DNA of 64,000 bases, taken from contig JANTQA010000029.1 of the NCBI GenBank assembly GCA_027625915.1, forward strand, positions 7,750,001 through 7,814,000, read 5' to 3'. The stretch comes from Anaeramoeba flamelloides (lineage: Eukaryota > Metamonada > Anaeramoebidae). The notes under the pieces were generated by a model, which was not told where the DNA came from, made no database searches, and saw only the letters and a list, made by a program, of their open reading frames with translations. The stretch's first letter is position 1; each line of letters begins with the position of its first letter. Both the position numbers and the translations under genes were made by a program. This document shows positions 12,388 through 23,200 of the stretch, one piece after another.

Positions 12388-15300
12388 ATGAAAATCTTTC
12401 TTATTTGTTTGTTGTTAATCACTTTTTCACAAGAAGTGGAACAATTTTATTCTTTTGATTCCGATCTGCTCATAATCGGCTTTGCAAAATTTGGATTTTT
12501 TAAAGGAGGCACAATTGATCTTCAAGTAACGATCTCTGATGTTGATTCTGATAGATTCTATTTATTTGTATTGAACAAAAATAATGTTGATGATGTAAAG
12601 ATCCTTCTTGTTTTATTCTTCTTCGTTTCTTCAAGAGTAACAAAAAACACCATGTCATTTAAAAATGACTTTGAAAAAAAAAAAACCAAAACCACGGTTC
12701 TTTGAACAAAAAACAACAATCAAAAAAAAAAAAACAACAACAACAAAAAAAAAAAACTAAAAAAAAAAAAACATTTAGTTTTATTCAACAACTGAAGTCC
12801 CATTTTGTGAAAAATTAGAAAAAAATCTTGACAAAAGTGATTATATAACACAATTTACAAATTCAAGTATCTCATTCCAAGAAACTGTAAAAAGCGATAT
12901 GTACTATTTCTTTTATTTAGCAAATTGCCAAAATCAACCTAAAGCGCATTATGAAATCAACTATTCGTTTATGAACCCAGGAGGGCAACAACTCTCCTCT
13001 GGTTTAGTTCCTGTACCGACTATCTCCTTAATCTTTGTAGTCTTGTGGATTCTCGTGATCGTGTATTGGGTCCAAAACTGGATCAAATTCCGGGATCAAA
13101 AAATCTTATTGCATCAAATAATCTCTGTTGTGCTCTTAGTCATGTTTTTTTCTGTATTTTTCAAATGGGTGAAATGGGACAAGCTCTCTCATCAAGGGCA
13201 ACTAACCGATTTTTTATATAATCTCATTTTGTTTATCAACTTTTTATCAATTTTGTTCATGACTGTGACAGGGTTATTAATTGCATCTGGGCTCTCAATC
13301 ATACGCCCAATTATTGAAAAAAGGCAATTAATTTATATTTTGTTCCTCAGTTCATCCTTGTCAGTCTCTGTTTTGGTGCAGCAATATTACCAAATGACCT
13401 CCTTTGCATTCATTTTATTTTTTTTGTCCATGACGTTCTTTTTAATTTTCGTTCGCGTCATGTTTTCATACTTGGATAATAATATTTCAACTCTAACAAC
13501 ACATCTGGCCTACATAAGAAATGCTGGTATTACGCCAGATACAACACCAACCTTTGAGAAATTTAAAATGTTCCGATCTTTTAAATTATGTATAATTAGC
13601 TATCTTTTTTTCTTTTTGTTCTTTGGATCAATGAAGGTTGTGATCCCTTATCACTATTCTTGGGTGAACCATTTTTTTGACGACTTTGCTCTCTTGTTTC
13701 TTTCGGTCATTATTATTTTTATTTTTAAAAGAAAAATTATCCCAGAATTCAATCCCATCCCATCTTTATCAAACGAGGAAGATAATGAAGCAAATCTAGA
13801 CACCCAAGTAATTTTCTTTATTCCCCTTTCTTTATTGTTTGTTGTTTATTCTTTTTTCTTTTATTAAAAATCCTTTTCTTTTTTTCTGTTTTTTTTCGCA
13901 TGAGTAGAGTCTCTTTTTATATATATGTTTTGGCAAATTTCTAAAATCCTATCGCAAATGAAAATTTCTAAAAAACACCTTTTGACTGTTTTTCAATTTT
14001 TTGTAGGTTAGGTGTGTTGGGGTATTGTATTACAAAAAGTATTGTATTGATTATTCAAACAAAAATAAACATTTATTTTTGGAATATTTGCTTGATTAGG
14101 AAAATAACAAAAGGTTTGTTTTTTCATATTACTTGGTGGAATTTCGCATTTTTTAATTTTTGTGAATTATATAATTTTCTATGGATACTATTGCAATATG
14201 ATATTTTAGAACAAATCTTGTTGTTACTTTAAACACAAACAAATATTTATTTTCAATATATTTAATATAAATTCTATTTCCACCAAATCCGTTAGTTTTT
14301 CTCGAGTTTTCTGTTTATTTAGAAAATCAATATATTTGATAAATAAAATAAAAAACATTGAAAAAACCGCCTTTAGGCTTTTTTTTTTAATTTTAGATAT
14401 TAAATGAAAATTCGAATAAATTTTCTTTTTGATTTCAAAAATTAAAAAAAAACTCCGTTAGCTTTTCTTGAGTTTTCTGTTTATTTGGAAAATCGATAGA
14501 TTTTACTAATAAAACAGAAAACCACAAGAAAACCTAGGCACTCTAAGGCACTCCAAGGCACTTTTCGGACACTTTCGTTAGGTTTTCCAGAATTTACAAG
14601 AATTGAGTAAAATATTTCGATTTTACTCAATTCTTTTGAATTATGAAAATCCACCGTCAGGATTTCTTGAGTTTTTTGTTTATTTGAAAAATCTATTGAT
14701 TTTTCATTGTTTTTTTTTTTTATGTTGTAAATAAACTCCAATTCAAAATTTTTTAACACAATAAAATTTAATTTTTGGAAAAGCAATCTTATTTAAGAGA
14801 TTCTAGAAGAGATATCAAATTAGAACCATTTACTAATTGAAATGTTAAGAATTATTTATAAATCACAATACCCGCAAAACAAAAAAACAAAAAATATCAA
14901 TACAATAAATCAAGGGCGTGTTAAAAATTTTGGAGAGAGCAAAACCAAAAAATGTATTGATAAATTTGTGGATCTTTCACCAACAATTATTGATCGATCA
15001 AATATCTAGGGACCATCAACTAATTTTATTTGAGTTCTTCTATTTTGAACAACTAAACTTTAACCGAATATCGATTGTTCGAAAAAATAAAGAGACATCG
15101 AACGATACAGGTTACGTCATTCAAAAAATGAAATGAAAACAAATAACTAAAAGATGAAAAAACGATGTTCATATTTTCCAAAAATCAAAATTTATTTCCA
15201 ATTTGTATCAAATTGTATTATTGTGATTCTTTTATACAGTTTGAAACGTGTCAAAAAATTTGAATTTTAGTTTAGTAATTATATTTGTGATAAAAATATC

Positions 15301-16326
15301 CACAATAGAACGCTTATTGATAAGTGATGTAGAATTTCTTTCATTTTTTTTTTTTTCAAAGTAGGTTGCAATTAATTTAATCAATGATTTAATTAAAGAA
15401 ATTTAAATTCCAAGAAACACAAAAAAAGATTTTTTTAATGTTAAAAAATAAAGAAATCATTTTGGAAAAAAAAACAAAACAGAAAAAAAAGTTAAAAATT
15501 ATTTTTAATTAAGAACATTAATAGAACCCAAAAACGAAAAGTAAAACCAATTCAAAGAAGAGACAAATTAAATCCAAAGAATAATTTATTATATTATTAT
15601 CAATCAAATCAGCAAATACAATTTAGATCTCCTTTCTTTTTTTTATCGAAATACAATGAGTGTTTTTGGAGATCTTCAAAATAGTTAATTTTTTCAACAA
15701 ATTTTTAATGATTGGTCAATCAAATAAAAATCCATACCATATGATAGTATTAAAGAAATTATTATGGATTTAATCCCTCATTTTGTCTTTAATTATTTAT
15801 TTTTTCTCTTATGAATTGATCTTACTTTTCATTTTCAATAAGGTTTCCAATCAAAAATTGTGTTTCACTTTTTTTTCACAAATGGTAAAACCAAGAATGA
15901 CACTAATCTTTTCTTTCTTTAAAAAAAAAAAAAAAAAAACAGAAAAAGTCTAATACCAATTAAACTAAATTTGTTTTAAATACCTTTCTTAAACTTAAAA
16001 AAAATGAATAATTATCTAATAACTCCAATAAATAAACAATCATACAAATATACAAATATACAAATAATATCTATACAAATAAAAAAAAATAGGATGAAGA
16101 AAATATTAATTCCAGTAGATTTGAACAATATTTTAAAAAACCTTATTCCGAATTATTTCAAAATTTATCAAATTTGCAAGACATTGAACTAAATTCAATT
16201 CCTGTAATTATTGAAAATCCAACAGGGGATGGAAATCATAATACAAATCTTGCATATGAAACCCGAACACAATTAGCAGAAGATACCAAAAAAAGTGATG
16301 AAATTTTGTTAATTGATGAAAAATAA
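12388..16326 (+). CDS. GOST / Lung-7TM (LU7TM) family seven-transmembrane protein, three exons
   Basis: Exons 12388-12594, 12779-13807 and 16093-16326; all junctions are phase 0 and GT-AG. The product is 489 aa. Residues 1-15 form a signal peptide (MKIFLICLLL...). A lumenal domain of about 130 residues follows, ending with the family-typical stretch HYEINYSFMNPGG-LSSGL before TM1. About seven hydrophobic segments span residues 150-395. The third exon supplies an acidic cytoplasmic tail (DEENINSSRF... to LLIDEK). Family members (GPR107/108, TMEM87, yeast Ptm1) work in Golgi and endosome trafficking. That role here is inferred from family and topology only. The length fits the family. The tail exon is recognised because its frame, phase and acidic composition continue exon 2, which would otherwise read into intron-like sequence. 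It is an orphan gene in orientation, with no operon-like partner. Confidence 0.82.
12595..12778 (+). other. Intron 1 of the GOST gene, poly-A rich
   Basis: The donor is gtaaagat and the acceptor is acatttag, phase 0. The 3' half is almost pure A broken by caac units, unlike the poly-T tracts of other introns in the window. Confidence 0.8.
14281..14720. repeat. Family K: three spaced copies of a ccgttag-ttttcttgagttttctg unit
   Basis: The unit starts with ccgttag or ccgtcag, runs through cttgagttttctgtttattt and ends in an aaaatc-a-tgattttt stretch. It occurs at about 14288, 14455 and 14653. Between copies lies a micro-tandem of aaggcactc. Diverged pieces recur at 17930-18020 and 22010-22080. 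No coding capacity is visible. Confidence 0.65.
14732..15274 (-). mobile_element. Family A Tc1-like MITE, copy 5 (diverged)
   Basis: 543 bp. The left edge is taaactccaattcaaaattt and the right edge is tcaaaaaatttgaattttag followed by ttta. The inner inverted motif (gtgttaaaaattttgga) is at 14914-14930, about 180 bp from the left end. The interior matches copy 4 around ccaacaattattgatcgatc. Same polarity as copy 4. Confidence 0.7.
15530..15850. repeat. Family O interspersed repeat, copy 1
   Basis: It aligns with 55270-55595: shared markers are a aaaagtaaaaccaattcaaag-like left edge, ataatttattatattatta, a ggagatcttcaaaa motif, caacaaatttttaatgattg and an atttattttttctcttatga-like right part. 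The second copy keeps a 73-codon open frame. The origin is unknown. Confidence 0.55.
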
Positions 16327-19300
16327 GTATATATGTATGTATGTATATTATTTCTCAATTAATTAAATAATTTATTGTCTATTTATAATTATATTTTTAT
16401 TTATTTTAGTTTTTTGAATTCTTAAACAATATGCTTGTTTCGGGATTTTGAATTTTTAAATAAATGTAAAAAATTACCAATAATTTAAAAAAACATTTTT
16501 GTTTATTAATTTATTTATTATGATTAAAGTTCTTTTTGAAAAAATGGAAATTATTTTGAATATATCATAAATTGAATCAACATAAAAAATCGAGTTTTTT
16601 TTTGTAAAATGTAGATATTTGAAGATTCTTGATATTTGTAGAAAAAAAATTTTTTTTTTTCACAATCTGCTTCAAAATGATAAATATTGTTTGAGCGAAG
16701 CGAGACACTTCATTTATTATAACTAATTTTTAATCAAAATTTTAAAATAGCTGATATTTACGAAGCAACTGTATATTATTTTTAATTTTCGATTAATTTT
16801 CCCAAAACAATAAATGACTTTTGTGTGAATTGAAACTAGATCGGGTAATTTAGAGCCAAATTCAAATACCAGCCTTTAAAAATCTACAAAGGTCGGGAAT
16901 AGACAAACATCTACAAAAATCACTATCAACCAAAATAGAGAATTGTAAAGTGTAAATATTTGGAAAACCAATATTTATAGTTCTATATATATATTTATTT
17001 TTCTATCCTTTTTCAAAAAGTTAAAAATAGTAATCAAGTATACTAGCTCAAAAACCAAATATGATAAAATTTTTTTTTTTTAAATTTATTAAGATCAATT
17101 TTTTCTCTGCACCCATTGAATCAGAAGACGGAAAGATAGTCAATTCAAAAATATCTCTTTACTGAATTAAGCGTTTTTTTAACATTTAAACTTTAACAAT
17201 AAATCCTTCACTTTCTTATGATTTTGAACAGAATAACCCTTTACCAAGTGATTTTTATTTTTTCCAATTCATACCCTTTTGGTTATTAATAAAAATTATT
17301 TTGAGCAATAAAAACTTATGAAATTTCAACAAATGAAAAATAAATTTTTTATTCTGTTTATTTTGTTAATTTGCATACGTCGAAATTTCTTTTTTTGATT
17401 TTTTTCCCTTTTATTCGATGAAAAGTGTTAAATAAAAATATAAATATTAATCGGTAGCTTATTTGTAGTTAAATATTAAGTTTTGGTATTTTTATAAATT
17501 GTGTATTTTTATTTTTGATAGTTTGCAAATTTTTTGTTATAGTTTTTTTTTTTTTTAGAAAATCGAAGGGTTCATTTTCAATATTATAATTTAACAATTT
17601 CCTAAATTACTTGTATAGATTTTCTTATGTTTACAATAAAAATAAAATAAAATAAAAATCTTGCAATTTATGTAAAAATCATTCTAATCTATGATTCATC
17701 GAAAATATCAATCATTTCTTTGGTACTGCACATTTCATGAAAAAATGGTAAATTTTGGATTAAAGAATAAATTCAAATTAAAAATAATAATTAGAATAAT
17801 ATTCTTTGCCATTATTCAAAACAAAGATTCATTGTTTATCTTGTCATTAGTTAATGAAAAAGATAATTATGATTCTTTATTAAAATTTCTAGACAAAAAA
17901 AATAGAAATTAGTAAAGTGTATAGAGTTTCAGGAAGTACCATAGAGTGTTGTAGAGTACCTATATTTTCCAAAATTCAAAAGAATTAAGAAAAATCTATT
18001 GATTTTAGTCAATTCATTTAAACTTTGGAAAAGATAACGACTGCTAAAGGAAATTAATTTCCTCTCTTTGAAAAAAAAAAAAAAGATATTTTTACCTATT
18101 TTTTTATATTTCTCTTTTTTTCATTTATCCTTTAAGAAATATTCTAATTTTATATTCAGTGAGAGTCAATGTATAATACATTAGAATGAAAAATTATTTA
18201 AAACACTGTGGGCTAAAGGAAAACCGAAATATTTTAAATAATCGTTTTTTTTTTGCGAGACAAAAATATTAAAAAAATAGATTATTTGAATCACAAAGTT
18301 TCTTTTTTCTTTAAACAAAAATGCAATATTATAGCAATATTATTTACTTATTTGATTAATTGATACTATACTTTTTTTACAAATATATTTAGGTACCTAT
18401 TTGAATGGTAAAATTGGAATTTTATTTTAGATAGAATTTTTTACATTGGCTGAAAAGTATAAAATATAAAAAATTACTAATTCTGGGGTATAGCATTTAA
18501 CCTATTTTATGTGAAAAGAATTGACCCAATAGATGTCTGTAACATATGTGATCATTTCTAAATGGTATTAATAAAAATATGAAAATAAATTATAAAAAAA
18601 AGTGTTAATTTTTTATAATTACTTAAAATTTTAAAATCTTGAAAGCAATAAAAAATAAACATTTAATATCTAATCATACAATAAATAATTATGCATGCAC
18701 TATACCCTACCATAAGGTAACCTGGCCATAGCCTGTTTGAACTTTCCATTTGAGAAGAGAAATTGGTTTAATCAAGTATAACACCCTACCTTTCATACCC
18801 AACCTAAAATACCCTCTCATCATCTGTACCTACCTTAACAATCACTAAAATACTCAAATATACTCAAAAAGTGCAAAAAAAAAAAGAAAAAAAAACTTTT
18901 CAGAGTATTAAGGAAGAAAATTCAGAAAATCAAATATTTTGTCTCAAAAGTTAAATTGTTATTTCACTCTAAATATTTATCTTGTAAAAAATCAGGGTTT
19001 CTTAGTAGTTCTTCAAAGGGTGTTTTTAAGTAGTTATAAAAATTTTGGAGTATTAACAATTTTCAAGTATTATGTAGAATATTTCATACTTATAAATGAT
19101 TATCAAATCTTTCAGTACACATCCAATGAATCTTTATTTATGAAGAGGGGAATTTAATAAATATCCTATTTTCTGAACCAAAACTAGAATTGGATAAATT
19201 GTACGAAAATTTGGGTTAAAAATTTCGTTTCAAGATCGTCTTTAGAAATGCGGAGTAATTTGTTTCTCAAAAATTTTTATAAAAAAAATTATTTCCATGA

Positions 19301-20153
19301 AGAATTAATATTAAAAATCAAACCCAAGTAAAGTATAATGAATTATATTAAATGTTAAACATAAGATGAATAAATAAAGTGTTTTTTCATTAATTTTTTC
19401 TTGATCAGTTTTTTCATTTTTTAAGTTTTTCCTTTTTTGAATTGTTAGGTAAAATATTATATTAATATATATCCCAACCCCATATTTATTAAAATATTAA
19501 TGTATTTGGTTAAAGAAATAATTTGACGAATTCAATTTGTTATGAATAGTGGCACTTAAAATTTATAAAATGTACTGACTTTGTTAATTAAACAATCCAA
19601 AATTTCCAAGCAAAAAGAACCGATCTTTTGTAAGGAAAATAAATGGGAAAATGTTTTCTTTTAAAAATAATAGGACGTTTCTCAAAAGTTGAGAAATGAG
19701 TTTTTTGTATATCGGGTTTAATTGTCTCCTTCTGAAAATAAGTTACTCTATTGAACTTTGATAAAAAATAAATAAGAGTTACCAGTCCCTTAAGCTACAA
19801 TTTTCGAATTTTTTGGTGAATCTTTTATTGAAGAAAGCAATTGGCTCTTAAAAAATCATTAAATAAATTTTGTATCAACAAATAAAAACACAAACACACA
19901 AGGTATCTAATTCCGACACTCAACTATTAACTCTTAATGAAGAATAACTTAATTTGAAAGTTTTTCCTAAATCTTGTACGTACAAATCCTATTACAAAAC
20001 AAGATATGTGAGAGTATACCATCTGGAGATGGAAAAAACAATTTTGGAATTCAGCTACCATTCACAAAAAGTTTCAAAAATCTGAAAAGATTGTCGAAAT
20101 CCTAATCATTTTCTTCAATTAGTTTTTAAAAAAAAAATAATAATTTTCGAAAA
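16327..20153. other. Intergenic stretch between the GOST and Rictor genes
   Basis: No gene supported. It contains the downstream region of the GOST gene, a family K fragment near 17930-18020, and a relatively C-rich stretch at 18690-18900 with taccctacc-like motifs. The last few hundred bases must hold the Rictor promoter; no motif is distinguishable. Confidence 0.5.
18690..18900. repeat. Family L repeat, C-rich (copy 1)
   Basis: The C-rich strand carries motifs such as ataccctaccat, acaccctacc and aaatactcaaatatactc. Related sequence in opposite orientation (gtgttaggttcagtatgg, gagtatatttaag) lies at 33890-34080. Copies are diverged and ends are unclear. Confidence 0.4.
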
Positions 20154-20260
20154 ATGAGTGAGTCAAAAAGGAAATACAGCTTTTCAGGTGATATATTTTA
20201 ATTTTTTTTTCTCCATAATTCCAAGCTTGAGTATTAAAAAAAAAAAAAAAAAATTCTTTT

Positions 20261-20295
<35 letters not shown>

Positions 20296-23200
20296 CCTGT
20301 TTCAATTTGACATAATAAACAAAAATTCTGGATCAACAGACAAGTTAAAATGTATTCGACTTTTTATACCACTCCGTTCCGAAGAAACACCCCTAGAGAA
20401 AAAAATAGAAATTCTAAATATGATCACTACTGTTACTGATATTTTTGTTGAATTGCTTCAGACAAAACAAGAAATCAGGTTTCAGGTTTTAAAAACACTT
20501 CGTCAATTACTCCAAGACAAGCACTCTTCACTCCGTACACTGTCGTGCCGTGTGCTTCGTAAATGTATGATAAGCGATAATATTTTGTCACATATTGAAA
20601 CGCTCCATATTCATTATTTCCTCATCAGGTGCTTAGAGCAGCGCTCGGAGTATGGGCTTGAAAGGGTTGAAGCACTAAAATTTTTTTACCATTGGATCCA
20701 ATTGGATTGCAAATTAATTCCCAAATCTTTTGTTTTGTCCTTGGTCGCGATTTCTGAAAGTGAAAATGATCCGATGCGGATCTCCTGCTTGCTGACCTTG
20801 TGTGAAATTGCCATCAAAAACCCAAAAACCACTTCAATGTGTGGTGGCATTTCCTTGATTTGCAAAATGTGCATCGATCCCAAACTTGAACAAATCCAGT
20901 CTGTATTATTAAGGTGTATATTAAATATGTTAAATTCGCCGGAAAAAAAGCAGTATTTGTCTGATCAAGACTTAAATATAATCCTTTCTCCATTCATCTC
21001 TTTATTTGAAAAGACTTACACAAAGAAACGCTTTGTTCAATTTAAATTATCAAAAAATGCCATCGAAACTTTATTAAAAGATTGGTCTGGGTTAATATTT
21101 TTGGCCCACAACCCTAATGGATTAAAAGCCTTTTTAACAACTTTAAAATTGCCCTCAAAAAAAGCAAAGGTATTTACTATTCTTCTTGAAATTTTCTTTT
21201 TCATTTTGAATTTTGTTTATTCATTGGATTTATTGTCATTCTTACTTTGAAGGGTTTTTGTACTCTTGTGAAAAATTAATTCTTTCCACAGCCTCATTTT
21301 GAAAAAGCCAAAACCAAAAGTTTCTGAAAATATCCAGAAAAATGTTCAACATCTCAAATAAAGTGGTTTAGTGATGAAAATTTTTAAAACTTTTTAGTTT
21401 TTACTTTTTGCAAATGACAAAATTATGGTTACCAATATTAATATTCAAACTAGCATAGTTACCCAAATTTAACTTTCTTTATTCAATGCTGTCCTACAAG
21501 TAAAAAGTTAAATTGTGAGTTTCCAGTTAGAAAAATCTGTCGAGTGAATTTGTGTTTTCATTCTACAACCATTGTTATTTACAAAAAAACTAATCAAATC
21601 ATGTCAAAAAAAAATCTCATTTCTATATTATTCATGTTGATATAAAGAACCATATTTACAAAAAGTTGCAATTTTATTAAGATTACGTTTCTTTATATTT
21701 GACCTTAATATCCTAACTTTGAAAGACAAGACTGTAATTTTCCAATTAAAAAATTTTAATTTTTTATTTCAAATCCCAAAATATTTTTTACTTTATTAAT
21801 AAGTCGACAAAACCAAGATCTTTCCGAAATCAATTGGAAATGATAATTTTAGAAATTTGATGAAGCTTGCTTATTGAACTTTGATATAAAAAGTTAATTG
21901 TTTAAAATTGAATTTAACAGTAAACAAAATCTTTGTTAGCACAATCCATTTTTATGAAGACAGAAATACCCAAAAAAAAATACATGATAATGCATATTGA
22001 GGTATTCTAGCTTTTCTTCTTTAGTCTGAAAATCCATTGGTTTTCCAAACAAAGCAAAAAACGTTGAGGAAATCTTGGTTAGATTTATTTTAATTTGGGA
22101 AACAAAAAGAGAATTTAATAAATTTTCGTTTTATTTTGGAAATCTAAAAACAAAAATGTCTTTAAAATACTAGAAAAGTGCTAGTATACAAATAGAAACA
22201 TGATGCAAATATTTTTAGAGCTTTTGAATTAATTCTAAAGTTATTAAGTATTATATATAACAATTAATCTGTTAAAGAGAGAATTTCAAATTTGATATAA
22301 TTTGTTTCTTCTAATTCATTTAAATGTCTAGACACTAGTGTTTAGAAACAGTCATTAAAAAGAATTTTAAACTCAATAAATTTTGGAGTGAGGATTTATT
22401 GTTAGGGGTTCAATATATATATATATAAACTCAATTCCAAAAAATGGGACACAAAAAAAAAATTACATTCATAAAAATATACTCCAAAATACATGATACT
22501 TAAACATTAAAATAATAAAAGACCCGAAAACATTTAATTAATACTATTTATATATTTTATAGTAAATTTAAAATTCAATTCGAAAAAGAAAAAGAAAAAA
22601 TAAAAAAAAGTGTGCCCCTATTTTTGGAACACGGTTACCAAAAAATCCATTTTTATTGAAAGAAAAATTAATAAAAAGTATTAATAGATTCAGCTTGTCT
22701 TTTGATAACTAAATCTATCATTTTAAATATAGAGTTTACTAATTTTCTTAGGTTTCCCAACTCAAAGTGTTCCATACATTAGTGAAAATTTTAAAAATTC
22801 TTCTTCGTTTTTTGGTTACAATTTTTCAGTTTAGTATCCATAAATTCCCAATTGGATTTAAATCTTGTGGAATTGGGGGTCAAGGGTCCAGAACATTACA
22901 TCCCCGAATTTAAGTAAGTTTGAGTTTTTTTTTTGAGGTATGTGGACAAGCTCCATCCTTTTGGAAAATCCATTTCAACTCACCATATTCTGAATTAGCG
23001 AGTTGAATTACATTTGATTTTTTTGATAATATCATTAATAATACATTCAGTATTCACACTTCCATTAATAATAATAAGGTCTGTTTGTAGGCAATGTGCT
23101 CTAGCACACCATATCATGATTTTTTTTCAAAAAAATTTTTTCTCGATAAAAAAAGAATCTTTTTTCTTTTTGAGAGAAAAAAAAAAAATTTTTTTTGTGA

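Larger units (their letters stand above)
13808..16092 (+). other. Intron 2 of the GOST gene (2.3 kb), repeat-filled
   Basis: The donor gtaattttc follows DTQ. The acceptor is aaaaaaatag before GAT-GAA-GAA. Inside are family K repeats (14281-14720), a complete family A MITE (14732-15274) and a family O repeat (15530-15850). Confidence 0.7.

Noticed and set aside
18690-18900. C-rich taccctacc motifs as telomeric repeat
   Set aside because: The motifs are irregular, interspersed and recur in inverted orientation at 33890-34080, so a dispersed repeat fits better.
21170-21250. Extension of Rictor exon 2 to its in-frame stop at 21250
   Set aside because: The first ten residues (VFTILLEIFF) could be coding, but the frame then becomes intron-like and stops, while Rictor continues at 25430. 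Left as an uncertain donor site.
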